Program-made: the position numbers and the translations under genes
Source: Mycobacterium sp. PSTR-4-N
GTDB lineage: Bacteria; Actinomycetota; Actinomycetes; Mycobacteriales; Mycobacteriaceae
NCBI RefSeq assembly: GCF_022348085.1
Contig: NZ_JAKRFN010000034.1
Span: 1-48,931, forward strand
Direction: 5' to 3'
DNA: 48,931 bases
Shown here: positions 7,972 through 16,054 of the stretch, piece after piece
Layout of the letters: every line of letters starts with the position of its first letter
Position numbering within the stretch: the first letter of the stretch is position 1
Notes under the pieces: generated by a model
The model's input: the letters and a program-made list of their open reading frames with translations, nothing else
Told to the model about the DNA's origin: nothing
The model's database searches: none

Positions 7972-9585
7972 TCAGGGCTCACCGACCGGCGTGGCCAGGC
8001 GGGTGGGCTCGGAGTGTCCCCGCAGGGTCACCGTCTCGCCGAGAGTCCAGCGCTCACGTTCGTCCTCGGTCGCCTTCGTCACCGCGTCCGACGACGCGAC
8101 GAGATGACCGTCGACCTTCTTGGCCAGCTCGCACAGCCGCGCCGCCTCGTTGACCGGCTCGCCGATCACCGTGTATTCGAACCGCTCCTTGGCGCCCACG
8201 TTGCCGGCCACGACCTGACCGGCCGCGACCCCGATGCCGGCGTCGCATTCCGGCACTTCGGCGCGCAGCCGGCGCGCCATCGCGCGCGCCGCGGCCAGCG
8301 CCTCGGCTTCGGGATTCTCCAGCGGCACCGGTGCGCCGAACACCGCGAGCACGGCGTCGCCCTCGAACTTGTTCACCAGCCCGTGGTGCTTGTCGACCTC
8401 GTCGACCACGACGTCGAAGAACCGGTTGAGCAGCTCGACCACCTCCACGGCAGGCCGGCTGGTGACCAGCTTCGTCGACCCGATGATGTCGATGAAGATG
8501 ACGGCGGCATAGCGCTCCTCGCCGCCCAGCTCGATCTGCTGCTTCTCGGCGGCCAGTGCGACCTCCCGGCCCACGTGGCGCCCGAACAGGTCGCGCACCC
8601 GCTCCCGCTCGCGCAGACCGTGCACCATGGCGTTGAAACCGCGCTGCAGCTCACCGAGTTCGGTGCCGTCGAACACCACGAGGTTGCAGTCCAGATCCCC
8701 GTCCTCGACCTGCTTGAGCGCTGACCGCACCACCCGCACCGGGGTGGCGATCAACCAGGAGAGCAGCCACATCAGGATGAGCCCGAAGATCAACGCGACC
8801 AGCGCGATGATCATCACCGCCACCGCGAACTGGGTGCTGGAGAGGTTGCTCAGCGACAGCGCGAAGATCGCGAGCAGCAGGATGCCCAGCACGGGGACTC
8901 CGGAGCTCAGCAGCCAAACCGTCATCGTCCGCCCCATCACGCCGTGCGTCAGCCGGCGCGGCGGGCGGCCCGCCTCGAGCGCCTGGGCGGCGACGGGCCG
9001 CAGCGCGAACTCGGTGATCATGTAGCACGCTGTCGCCACGACGATCCCCGGGAAACCCACCGCGAACAGGAACCGCGGGATGAACGCGGAATCCTGCAGG
9101 CCGTACAGAAGCGTCAGCAATGCGGTGCCGACTCCCCACAGGATGAGCGCGCTCTTCGCGACGCGGGCCGGCGCGCGGAACACGTTGCGCTGATCCTCCC
9201 GGGTGGGTGTGCGCTCCTCGAGCGCCCACCGCAGCGAATTCACGGTTCGGGCCGTGATCCACACCGTGCCGAGGATCAGCGCCACGAAGAGGTACGCGGG
9301 CACTACACCGAACGTCAACCATGCGGGTGCATCGGTGAACACGCTCGGCACCGGGATGGCGACGGTGTTGAGAAGCAGCGACACCCCGATGCCCAGGATG
9401 TTGGTGAACAGCAGGAAGAACGTCAGGATGATCTGGATGCGGATGCGACGCCGCGCCTGGTTCTCGTCGGGTTTACCCAGCAACCAGGAGCCGTAGTCGG
9501 GGGTGTCGCCCAACCGACCGCTCTGCCGGGTCACCCGTTCCAGCACCTTGCCCAACCGGTGAGGCACGCTCGTCGTGGCGTTCAT
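7972..9585 (-). CDS. Membrane-bound class III adenylyl/guanylyl cyclase with HAMP domain
   Basis: A 537-aa protein like M. tuberculosis Rv1318c-Rv1320c. The N-terminal half has about six hydrophobic segments (about residues 48-310), followed by a HAMP domain (about 290-345) and a C-terminal class III catalytic domain. Both metal-binding Asp are present (FIDIIGST and KFEGDAV), as are the transition-state Asn and Arg (VNEAARL). The adenine-selecting pair appears as Lys (NKFEGD) and Thr (EYTVIGEPVN), a common bacterial variant. It makes cAMP at the membrane. The start chosen is ATG 9585 (MNATTSVPHRLG), where similarity to the remembered M. tuberculosis N-terminus begins; ATG 9618 would leave only 13 bp to nucS. 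M. tuberculosis carries three tandem copies here, this genome one. Confidence 0.9.
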   Translation of the reverse strand: MNATTSVPHRLGKVLERVTRQSGRLGDTPDYGSWLLGKPDENQARRRIRIQIILTFFLLFTNILGIGVSLLLNTVAIPVPSVFTDAPAWLTFGVVPAYLFVALILGTVWITARTVNSLRWALEERTPTREDQRNVFRAPARVAKSALILWGVGTALLTLLYGLQDSAFIPRFLFAVGFPGIVVATACYMITEFALRPVAAQALEAGRPPRRLTHGVMGRTMTVWLLSSGVPVLGILLLAIFALSLSNLSSTQFAVAVMIIALVALIFGLILMWLLSWLIATPVRVVRSALKQVEDGDLDCNLVVFDGTELGELQRGFNAMVHGLRERERVRDLFGRHVGREVALAAEKQQIELGGEERYAAVIFIDIIGSTKLVTSRPAVEVVELLNRFFDVVVDEVDKHHGLVNKFEGDAVLAVFGAPVPLENPEAEALAAARAMARRLRAEVPECDAGIGVAAGQVVAGNVGAKERFEYTVIGEPVNEAARLCELAKKVDGHLVASSDAVTKATEDERERWTLGETVTLRGHSEPTRLATPVGEP

Positions 9586-9619
9586 ATGTTGCGTCAGCCT
9601 AGTGAGTGACGCGGCCATC

Positions 9620-9634
9620 TATGGTGGTTCGGTG
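9620..9634 (+). promoter_or_regulatory. Candidate leaderless promoter of nucS
   Basis: The -10 box TATGGT (9620-9625) ends 7 nt before the GTG start at 9632, so transcription would start at or next to the start codon. No Shine-Dalgarno is present, consistent with leaderless translation. On the minus strand a TAGGCT box (9601-9596) lies 11 nt before the cyclase ATG, giving a divergent pair. Confidence 0.5.
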
Positions 9635-10303
9635 CGTCTCGTGATCGCCCACTGCACCGTCGACTACGTCGGCCGCCTCACCGCTCATCTCCCGTCGGCG
9701 AAACGACTGCTGTTGTTCAAGTCCGATGGTTCGGTGAGCGTGCACGCCGATGACCGTGCCTACAAGCCGCTGAACTGGATGTCGCCGCCGTGCTGGGTCT
9801 CCGAGCAGTCCGACGGCGAGACGCCGGTGTGGGTGGTCGAGAACAAGGCGGGGGAGCAGCTGCGCATCACCGTGGAGGCGATCGAACACGACTCCAGCCA
9901 CGAGCTCGGCGTCGATCCGGGACTGGTGAAAGACGGCGTCGAGGCGCACCTGCAGGCTCTGCTGGCCGAGCACGTGGAGCTGCTCGGCGCCGGATACACG
10001 CTGGTGCGACGGGAGTACATGACCCCGATCGGACCGGTCGACCTGCTGTGCCGCGACGAGCAGGGCCGCTCGGTGGCCGTGGAGATCAAGCGCCGCGGTG
10101 AGATCGACGGTGTCGAGCAGCTCACCCGATACCTCGAGCTGATGAACAGGGACTCGCTGCTGGCGCCTGTGGCCGGGGTGTTCGCCGCTCAGCAGATCAA
10201 ACCGCAGGCCCGTACTCTCGCGACCGATCGCGGAATCCGCTGTCTCACGCTGGATTACGACAAGATGCGCGGGATGGACAACGACGAGTTCCGGCTGTTC
10301 TGA
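9632..10303 (+). CDS. nucS: Mismatch-specific endonuclease NucS (EndoMS)
   Basis: NucS is the core of the non-canonical mismatch repair of actinobacteria that lack MutS/MutL; it cuts both strands at mismatches (established for the family). The 223-aa protein has an N-terminal DNA-binding/dimer domain and a C-terminal RecB-like nuclease domain with Asp137 (GPVDLLC), Glu151 and Lys153 (AVEIK). The last residues, MDNDEFRLF, match the C-terminal beta-clamp-binding tail of mycobacterial NucS. GTG 9632 is chosen because homology starts exactly at VRLVIAHCTVDYVG; a longer extension upstream is inside the cyclase control region. The stop overlaps the next start (TGATG). Confidence 0.95.
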   Translation: MRLVIAHCTVDYVGRLTAHLPSAKRLLLFKSDGSVSVHADDRAYKPLNWMSPPCWVSEQSDGETPVWVVENKAGEQLRITVEAIEHDSSHELGVDPGLVKDGVEAHLQALLAEHVELLGAGYTLVRREYMTPIGPVDLLCRDEQGRSVAVEIKRRGEIDGVEQLTRYLELMNRDSLLAPVAGVFAAQQIKPQARTLATDRGIRCLTLDYDKMRGMDNDEFRLF

Positions 10304-10593
10304 TGGGCCGGCGCCCGGCGCGAAAACCACGGCGCCACACACCTTTACCCGCTGCGCGCCGGATCGAGACGGGCCCCGACGGCTACGACTACGAGGTGCG
10401 GTCGGTGCCAGCAGCGAGGGCGGTCAAGGTGTACCGCTGCCCGGGCTGCGATCACGAGATCCGACCGGCCACCGCCCATGTGGTGGTGTGGCGGGCGGAT
10501 GCGGGGGAGGCGAGTGTCGATGAGCGCCGGCACTGGCACACACCGTGCTGGACGCATCGCGCGACCCGAGGGCCCACGCGACGCTGGTCCTGA
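10303..10593 (+). CDS. Small conserved mycobacterial protein with CxxC/HxxxC zinc-type motif (Rv1322-like)
   Basis: A 96-aa basic protein translationally coupled to nucS (TGATG, 1-nt overlap). It has CPGCDHEI at about residues 46-53 and HWHTPCW near residue 80, an arrangement that could bind zinc with two Cys plus His/Cys. Position and size match Rv1322 of M. tuberculosis, which has no known function. The fixed link with nucS suggests, but does not prove, a role near mismatch repair. Both termini are Arg-rich. Confidence 0.8.
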   Translation: MGRRPARKPRRHTPLPAARRIETGPDGYDYEVRSVPAARAVKVYRCPGCDHEIRPATAHVVVWRADAGEASVDERRHWHTPCWTHRATRGPTRRWS

Positions 10594-10605
10594 TCAGCGG
10601 GTGTG

Positions 10606-11079
10606 TCAGTGCGAACCGGTGGCCGGTTCGACGAGCTCGATCAGAACGCCGCCGCCGTCCTTGGGGTGGATGAAGTTGATCCGCGAATTCGCGGTACCGC
10701 GTCGCGGCGCGTCGTAGATCAACCGGACGCCCTGCTCGCGCAGTCGATCGCTGAGCGCATCGAGATCGCTGACCCGGTACGCGAACTGCTGCAGGCCGGG
10801 CCCGCGCTTGTCGAGGAACTTCGCGATCGTCGACTCGTCGTCGATCGGCGCCATCAGCTGGATCTGGGTGCTTCCGACCGGCGCACCCCGCACAGCCAGC
10901 ATCGCCTCGCGAATGCCCTGCTCCTCGTTGACCTCTTCGTGCAGCACGATCATGCCGAGATGGTCGTGGTACCACCTGATCGCCGCGTCCAGATCGGGCA
11001 CGGCGACACCGACGTGGTCGATGGCGGTGACCAGCGCGGTGGCCAGTACAGGACGGGCGTCAGTCTGCTCGGCGGTCAT
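10606..11079 (-). CDS. mce: Methylmalonyl-CoA epimerase, vicinal-oxygen-chelate fold
   Basis: A 157-aa protein that should interconvert (2R)- and (2S)-methylmalonyl-CoA in the propionate/methylmalonyl pathway. It shows the two-repeat VOC fold, with IDHVGVAVPDLD at the start and LIELVEP at the end supplying the first His and last Glu metal ligands, and the Gln of STQIQL. The fourth ligand, normally the first His of GxHHxAY, is Gln here (GPGLQQFAYRV). ATG 11079 is chosen because a TAACTT box lies 8 nt upstream; an ATG at 11100 would lie over this promoter. It converges with the Rv1322-like gene, 12 bp apart. Confidence 0.88.
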   Translation of the reverse strand: MTAEQTDARPVLATALVTAIDHVGVAVPDLDAAIRWYHDHLGMIVLHEEVNEEQGIREAMLAVRGAPVGSTQIQLMAPIDDESTIAKFLDKRGPGLQQFAYRVSDLDALSDRLREQGVRLIYDAPRRGTANSRINFIHPKDGGGVLIELVEPATGSH

Positions 11080-11092
11080 AACAGCGAAGTTA
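11077..11092 (-). promoter_or_regulatory. Candidate leaderless promoter of the epimerase gene
   Basis: On the minus strand TAACTT (11092-11087) ends 8 nt before ATG 11079 with no Shine-Dalgarno between, the layout of a leaderless transcript. Confidence 0.4.
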
Positions 11093-11107
11093 CCTAACAA
11101 GATCGGT

Positions 11108-11137
11108 TTCGAATAGATCGGTCACTGCGGATAGCCT
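11108..11137 (+). promoter_or_regulatory. Candidate promoter of fadA4
   Basis: TTCGAA (11108-11113) and TAGCCT (11132-11137) are 18 nt apart, 35 nt upstream of the fadA4 ATG. The -35 is weak; the -10 fits TANNNT. Confidence 0.3.
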
Positions 11138-11172
11138 CTTGGCAGCCGCTCGAAACTCAGGTGGAGGTAGTC

Positions 11173-12354
11173 ATGACGACGTCGGTGATCGTTGCTGGGG
11201 CGCGTACCCCGGTGGGCAAGTTGATGGGTTCGCTGAAGGACTTCTCCGGCAGTGATCTCGGCGCCGTCGCGATCCGCGGTGCTCTCGAGAAGGCCGGCGT
11301 GCCCGCCTCGGCTGTCGAGTACGTGATCATGGGTCAGGTGCTCACCGCCGGCGCGGGTCAGATGCCGGCGCGTCAGGCCGCCGTCGCCGCCGGCATCGGC
11401 TGGGACGTCGCGGCGCTGACCATCAACAAGATGTGCCTGTCGGGCATCGACGCGATCGCGCTCGCTGATCAGCTCATCCGGGCCGGCGAATTCGACGTCG
11501 TGGTGGCCGGCGGCCAGGAGTCCATGACACAGGCGCCACACCTGCTGATGCACAGCCGGTCGGGCTACAAGTACGGCGACGTGACCGCGCTCGACCACAT
11601 GGCCTACGACGGGCTGCACGACGTGTTCACCGACCAGCCGATGGGCGCCCTGACCGAGCAACGCAACGACGTCGACAAGTTTACCCGCGCCGAACAGGAC
11701 GAATTCGCCGCGAACTCCCATCAGAAAGCAGCCCGGGCCTGGAAGGACGGCGTCTTCACCGACGAGGTCGTTCCCGTCGCGATCCCTCAGCGCAAGGGCG
11801 ACCCGATCGAGTTCACCGAAGACGAGGGAGTCCGCGCCGACACCACCGTCGAGTCCCTGGCGGGTCTGCGCCCGGCGTTCCGCAAGGACGGCACCATCAC
11901 CGCGGGTTCGGCCTCCCAGATTTCCGACGGCGCATGTGCCGTGGTGGTGATGAGCAAGGCGAAGGCGCAGGACATGGGTCTGACCTGGCTGTGCGAGATC
12001 GGCGCCCACGGTGTGGTCGCGGGCCCGGATTCGACGCTGCAGAGCCAGCCGGCCAACGCCATCAAGAAGGCGATCGCCAAGGAGGGCATCTCGCTCGACC
12101 AGCTCGACGTCATCGAGATCAACGAGGCGTTCGCCGCGGTCGCACTGGCCTCGACCAAGGAACTGGGCGTCGACCCGGACAAGGTCAACCGCAGCGGCGG
12201 TGCCATCGCCATCGGTCACCCGATCGGTATGTCCGGTGCGCGGATCACGCTGCACGCGGCGTTGGAGCTGGCTCGCCGCGGCAGCGGTTACGCGGTGGCC
12301 GCCCTGTGCGGTGCGGGCGGACAGGGTGACGCGCTGATCCTGCGCCGGCCCTGA
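11173..12354 (+). CDS. fadA4: Acetyl-CoA acetyltransferase (thiolase)
   Basis: A 393-aa degradative/biosynthetic-type thiolase that condenses or cleaves acetoacetyl-CoA. All catalytic elements are present: nucleophile Cys88 (NKMCLSG), NEAFAA, His349 (IGHPIGMSGAR) and the proton-transfer Cys379 (CGAGGQGDA). The ATG at 11173 has a GGTGGAGGTAG Shine-Dalgarno just upstream; a GTG start at 11161 would overlap it. Position corresponds to Rv1323 (fadA4). It is divergent from the epimerase gene, and together the two may link propionate and acetyl-CoA metabolism. Confidence 0.93.
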   Translation: MTTSVIVAGARTPVGKLMGSLKDFSGSDLGAVAIRGALEKAGVPASAVEYVIMGQVLTAGAGQMPARQAAVAAGIGWDVAALTINKMCLSGIDAIALADQLIRAGEFDVVVAGGQESMTQAPHLLMHSRSGYKYGDVTALDHMAYDGLHDVFTDQPMGALTEQRNDVDKFTRAEQDEFAANSHQKAARAWKDGVFTDEVVPVAIPQRKGDPIEFTEDEGVRADTTVESLAGLRPAFRKDGTITAGSASQISDGACAVVVMSKAKAQDMGLTWLCEIGAHGVVAGPDSTLQSQPANAIKKAIAKEGISLDQLDVIEINEAFAAVALASTKELGVDPDKVNRSGGAIAIGHPIGMSGARITLHAALELARRGSGYAVAALCGAGGQGDALILRRP

Positions 12355-12417
12355 CGACGACGGCGCCCACAACGACACTCTGTAGTAGCTGGGGCGGCCC
12401 TGCGGCACAATGGCGCC

Positions 12418-12804
12418 ATGACTCGCGCATTCGACGTCCGCAGTGCCGCGGCGTGGTTCCGGCTCATCGCCTTCGCGGAGGCACTGTCCTGGATCGGCCT
12501 GCTGGCCGGCATGTACTTCAAGTACCTGGGCACACCGCGTACCGAGGTCGGTGTGAAGATCTTCGGTCCGATCCACGGCGGCGTGTTCATCGCCTTCGTC
12601 GCAGCGGCGGTGCTCACCGGTCTGGCGCTCAGGTGGCGCCCCGGCACCTGGTTGCTGGCGTTGCTGGGCAGCATCGTGCCATTGGGCAGTGTGATTTTCC
12701 TCATATGGGCTGATCGGACCGGTCGGATGGGCCATGTGGCCGGGTCACGATCCGTCGCCGTGGGCGGCGGACAGGCAGGACGGACGGCGCCGGAAACCAC
12801 CTGA
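12418..12804 (+). CDS. DUF3817-type small membrane protein
   Basis: A 128-aa protein with three hydrophobic segments (about residues 15-37, 52-75 and 80-100) and the family-like spacing RLIAFAEALSWIGLLAGMYFKY...GPIHGGVFIAFV. The polar tail after residue 104 is low complexity. Function unknown; DUF3817 proteins are integral membrane proteins often next to transporters. A second family member lies at 33418-33762. ATG 12418 is the first in-frame start; no Shine-Dalgarno is evident. Confidence 0.75.
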   Translation: MTRAFDVRSAAAWFRLIAFAEALSWIGLLAGMYFKYLGTPRTEVGVKIFGPIHGGVFIAFVAAAVLTGLALRWRPGTWLLALLGSIVPLGSVIFLIWADRTGRMGHVAGSRSVAVGGGQAGRTAPETT

Positions 12805-12829
12805 GGAGAGTCGTGACAGACTTGGCTCT

Positions 12830-13735
12830 GTGACACGTCCTGGACCCCGCATCTCGCCTGCCCTGGCGGGCGCCGTCGATCTGTCAGCACTCAAGCAGCG
12901 CCCGGCCACCGGTGCCGACGCCCGCTCCGCGCCGTCGGGAGGCGCGCCTGGCGGGGTGGAGGTGACCGAGGTCAACTTCGAGGCCGAAGTGCTCGTGCGA
13001 TCCAACGAAGTGCCCGTCGTCGTACTGCTCTGGTCCCCGCGCAGTGACTCCAGCGTCCAGCTGGCCGGCATCCTGGGCGAGCTGGCCGGAGCCGACCGTG
13101 GGAAGTGGTCGCTGGCCACCGTGAACGTGGACACGACGCCCCGGGTGGCGCAGATGTTCGGCGTCGAGGCCGTTCCGACCGTGGTCGCACTGGCCGCCGG
13201 CCAGCCACTGTCGAGCTTTCAGGGCATGCAGCCGCCCGACCAACTTCGGCGCTGGGTCGATTCGCTGCTCGACGCCACGGCCGGAAAGCTCAGCGGCGGC
13301 CCCGGTTCCGACGACGGCGAGCAGGCCGATCCGGTGCTCGACAACGCGCGCGCACTGCTCGACCAAGGCGATTTCGATGCGGCCCGCAGCGCCTACCAAG
13401 CGATTCTGGAGTCCGATCCGCAGCATGCGGAGGCCAAAGGCGCGGTGCGGCAGATCGATTTTCTGCAGCGGGCCACGACACATCCGCAGGATGCCGTGGC
13501 GCGCGCCGATGCTGACCCGACCGACGTCGACGCAGCACTGGCCGCCGCCGACGTGGAGATCCTCAATCAGGACGTGACCGCGGCCTTCGATCGGCTCATC
13601 GGGTTGATCAAGCGGACGGCGGGCGACGAGCGCAGCCGGGCGCGCACCCGGGTCATCGAACTGTTCGACCTGTTCGATCCCGCCGACCCCGAGGTCGTCG
13701 CCGGCCGACGCAACCTGGCCAACGCCCTCTACTGA
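12830..13735 (+). CDS. Thioredoxin-fold/TPR protein without redox cysteines (Rv1324-like)
   Basis: A 301-aa protein with a thioredoxin fold (about residues 45-150) followed by a TPR-like helical region (about 165-301), the layout of CnoX/YbbN chaperedoxins. The motif that holds CxxC in thioredoxins reads WSPRSDSS, so no disulfide chemistry is possible at that site, while the cis-Pro loop region (VEAVPTVVAL) is kept. It more likely acts as a holdase or partner-binding protein than as a reductase (inference). GTG 12830 is chosen because similarity to Rv1324 as remembered begins at VTRPGPRISPALAGAVDLS. Confidence 0.85.
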   Translation: MTRPGPRISPALAGAVDLSALKQRPATGADARSAPSGGAPGGVEVTEVNFEAEVLVRSNEVPVVVLLWSPRSDSSVQLAGILGELAGADRGKWSLATVNVDTTPRVAQMFGVEAVPTVVALAAGQPLSSFQGMQPPDQLRRWVDSLLDATAGKLSGGPGSDDGEQADPVLDNARALLDQGDFDAARSAYQAILESDPQHAEAKGAVRQIDFLQRATTHPQDAVARADADPTDVDAALAAADVEILNQDVTAAFDRLIGLIKRTAGDERSRARTRVIELFDLFDPADPEVVAGRRNLANALY

Positions 13736-13746
13736 CTTTTTGTCCC

Positions 13747-13807
13747 GCGAGCAGACGCACCCTCGAGTGAATCAGGGCTCGAAACACTCGAGGTTGCGTC
13801 TGCTCGC
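13747..13807. terminator. Long inverted repeat between convergent genes, likely two-way terminator
   Basis: Two 23-bp arms (13747-13769 and 13785-13807) are complementary at 22 of 23 positions and enclose a 15-nt loop. It lies between the ends of the Rv1324-like gene and glgB. A T run (13738-13742) precedes it on the plus strand, so it sits in place for glgB transcription; on the other side no T run follows. The arms are far longer than in normal terminators. Confidence 0.6.
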
Positions 13808-13827
13808 CGGAAGAATACGGCCGACAA

Positions 13828-16050
13828 TCAGGCGGGTTGTTCCGGCTCGAACCACAGCGCCGCCAGTGGCGGCAGCACCATGACCGCCGATGCGGGGCGT
13901 CCGTGCCACGGCTCGTCGGTCGCCTCGACCGCACCGTAGTTGCCGATGCCGGACCCGTGGTAGTTGTCGCTGTCGGTGTTGAGCACCTCGCGCCAGCGCC
14001 CGGCATGCGGCAGGCCCAGCCGATAGCTGCTGTGCTCGGAGCCCGAGAAGTTGAACACGCAGGCCATCATCGAGCCGTCGTCGCCGAAGCGCAGGAAGCT
14101 CAGCACGTTGTTCGCCGAATCGTTGGCATCGATCCAGGAGTATCCCTCGGGCCTGGTGTCGCGCGACCACAGCGCGCGGCGACTGCGGTAGATGCCGTTC
14201 GCGTCGGTCATCATCCGCAGGATGCCGTCGGAGAAGCCCTGCTCGTCGAGCTGCCACCAGTCGACGCCACGCTCCTCGGACCATTCGGCCCGCTGACCGA
14301 ACTCCTGTCCCATGAACAACAGCTGTTTCCCGGGATGCGCCCACTGGTAGGCCAGCAGCCCGCGGATCCCGGCCGCCTTCATGTGGTCATTGCCGGGCAT
14401 CCGGCCCCACAGCGTGCCCTTGCCGTGCACCACCTCGTCATGGCTGATCGGCAGCACGAAGTTCTCGCTGAACGCGTAGATCATCGAGAACGTGATCTCG
14501 CCGTGGTGGAAGCTGCGGTGGATCGGATCACGCTTGATGAACTCCAGCGTGTCGTTCATCCAGCCCATGTTCCATTTCATCGAGAAGCCGAGTCCGCCGA
14601 GGTTCGTCGGCCGAGTGACACCCGGCCATGACGTGGATTCCTCGGCGATCGTCACGATGCCCGGGTTGATCTTGTGGACCGTGGCGTTCATCTCCTGCAG
14701 GAACTGCACGGCCTCCAGGTTCTCCCGGCCGCCGTAGACGTTCGGCGTCCAGCCACCCTCGGGCCGGGAGTAATCGAGGTAGAGCATCGAGGCGACGGCG
14801 TCCACCCGTAGCCCGTCGACGTGGTACTCCTGCAGCCAGTACAGCGCGTTGGCCACCAGGAAGTTCCGCACCTCCGCTCGACCGAAGTCGAATACGTAGG
14901 TGCCCCAGTCCAATTGCTCGCCGCGACGGGGATCGCCGTGTTCGTAGAGCGCTGTGCCGTCGAACCGGCCGAGCGCCCACGCGTCCTTGGGGAAGTGGGC
15001 GGGGACCCAGTCCACGATCACGCCGATACCGGCGCGGTGCAGCGTGTCCACCAGGTGGCGGAACTCGTCGGGCGTACCGAATCGCGATGACGGGGCGTAG
15101 TACGAGGTCACCTGATAGCCCCACGATCCGCCGAAGGGATGCTCGGCGACGGGCAGCATCTCGACGTGGGTGAAGCCGTGCTCGACCACGTAGGCGGTGA
15201 GCTGTTCTGCGAGTTCGAGATAGCTCAGCCCCGGCCGCCAGGAGCCCAGGTGTACCTCATAGGTGCTCATCGGTTCGAACACCGGGTTGCGCAGCGCCCG
15301 GTCGGCCATCCACTGGTCGTCGGCCCAGGTGTAGTCGCTCGCGAACACCTTCGACGCCGTCTGCGGTGGGACCTCGGTGGCGAACGCCATCGGGTCGGCG
15401 CGCTCGGTGACCGCGCCGTCGGCGCCGTGCACCCGGAACTTGTACAGGCCGTTCTCGGGGAAGGCCGGCCAGAACAACTCCCACACGCCCGTGGAGCCGA
15501 GCACCCGCATCTGCGCCTCGTTGCCCCAGTGGTTGAAGTCGCCGATCACGCTGACGCCCTTGGCATTCGGCGCCCACACGGCGAACGACACGCCGCTGAC
15601 CACGCCGTCGGGGGTCTCGAAAGCGCGGGGATGCGCACCGAGGATCTCCCAGAGCCGCTCGTGGCGGCCCTCGGCGAACAGATGGAGGTCGACCTCGCCC
15701 AGCGTCGGCAGGAAACGGTACGGATCGGCCACGGTGTGCACGAACCCGGACTCCTCGCCCGAGTAGTCCACCTCGAGCCGGTAGTCGATCAGATCGGTGA
15801 ACGGCACCGCGACCGCGAACAGCCCGGCTTCGATGTGCTGCAGCGGATAGCGCACGCCGCCGATGAGGGCGGCGACGGTCACGGCATGCGGGCGATAAGC
15901 CCGGATGACGGTGTGGTCGTCGTACTCGTGGGCGCCCAGGACCGAGTGGGGGTCGTGGTGTTCGCCGGCGAGCAGTCGGTTCAGATCGGCGGTGTGCGGC
16001 CGCAGATTCGGGCTGTCGATCTCTTTGGTCGTCTTCGACGCTTTGGGCAT
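13828..16050 (-). CDS. glgB: 1,4-alpha-glucan branching enzyme
   Basis: A 740-aa GH13 branching enzyme that makes alpha-1,6 branches in glycogen and in maltosyl-built alpha-glucan. Domains in order: mycobacterial N-terminal beta-sandwich (about 20-125), CBM48 (about 140-230), catalytic barrel (about 265-625) and C-terminal all-beta domain. The nucleophile Asp417 lies in DGLRVDAV, the acid/base Glu470 in TIAEEST, and the third Asp in LPISHDEVVHG. ATG 16050 is preceded by GGGAGTGACGAG. The gene begins 4 nt after the glgE stop, so the two form an operon; GlgE and GlgB act in sequence on the same glucan (established). Confidence 0.97.
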   Translation of the reverse strand: MPKASKTTKEIDSPNLRPHTADLNRLLAGEHHDPHSVLGAHEYDDHTVIRAYRPHAVTVAALIGGVRYPLQHIEAGLFAVAVPFTDLIDYRLEVDYSGEESGFVHTVADPYRFLPTLGEVDLHLFAEGRHERLWEILGAHPRAFETPDGVVSGVSFAVWAPNAKGVSVIGDFNHWGNEAQMRVLGSTGVWELFWPAFPENGLYKFRVHGADGAVTERADPMAFATEVPPQTASKVFASDYTWADDQWMADRALRNPVFEPMSTYEVHLGSWRPGLSYLELAEQLTAYVVEHGFTHVEMLPVAEHPFGGSWGYQVTSYYAPSSRFGTPDEFRHLVDTLHRAGIGVIVDWVPAHFPKDAWALGRFDGTALYEHGDPRRGEQLDWGTYVFDFGRAEVRNFLVANALYWLQEYHVDGLRVDAVASMLYLDYSRPEGGWTPNVYGGRENLEAVQFLQEMNATVHKINPGIVTIAEESTSWPGVTRPTNLGGLGFSMKWNMGWMNDTLEFIKRDPIHRSFHHGEITFSMIYAFSENFVLPISHDEVVHGKGTLWGRMPGNDHMKAAGIRGLLAYQWAHPGKQLLFMGQEFGQRAEWSEERGVDWWQLDEQGFSDGILRMMTDANGIYRSRRALWSRDTRPEGYSWIDANDSANNVLSFLRFGDDGSMMACVFNFSGSEHSSYRLGLPHAGRWREVLNTDSDNYHGSGIGNYGAVEATDEPWHGRPASAVMVLPPLAALWFEPEQPA

Positions 16051-16054
16051 CTCG

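Noticed and set aside
12400..12420. Possible leaderless start for the first DUF3817 gene (CACAAT 7 nt from ATG)
   Set aside because: The box has C instead of T at the most conserved -10 position; a similar CATTGT precedes alkA. Not counted in the leaderless set.
11122..12735. Minus-strand open frame opposite fadA4 and the DUF3817 gene
   Set aside because: His/Gln/Arg-rich shadow with no motif; covers the fadA4 promoter and Shine-Dalgarno.
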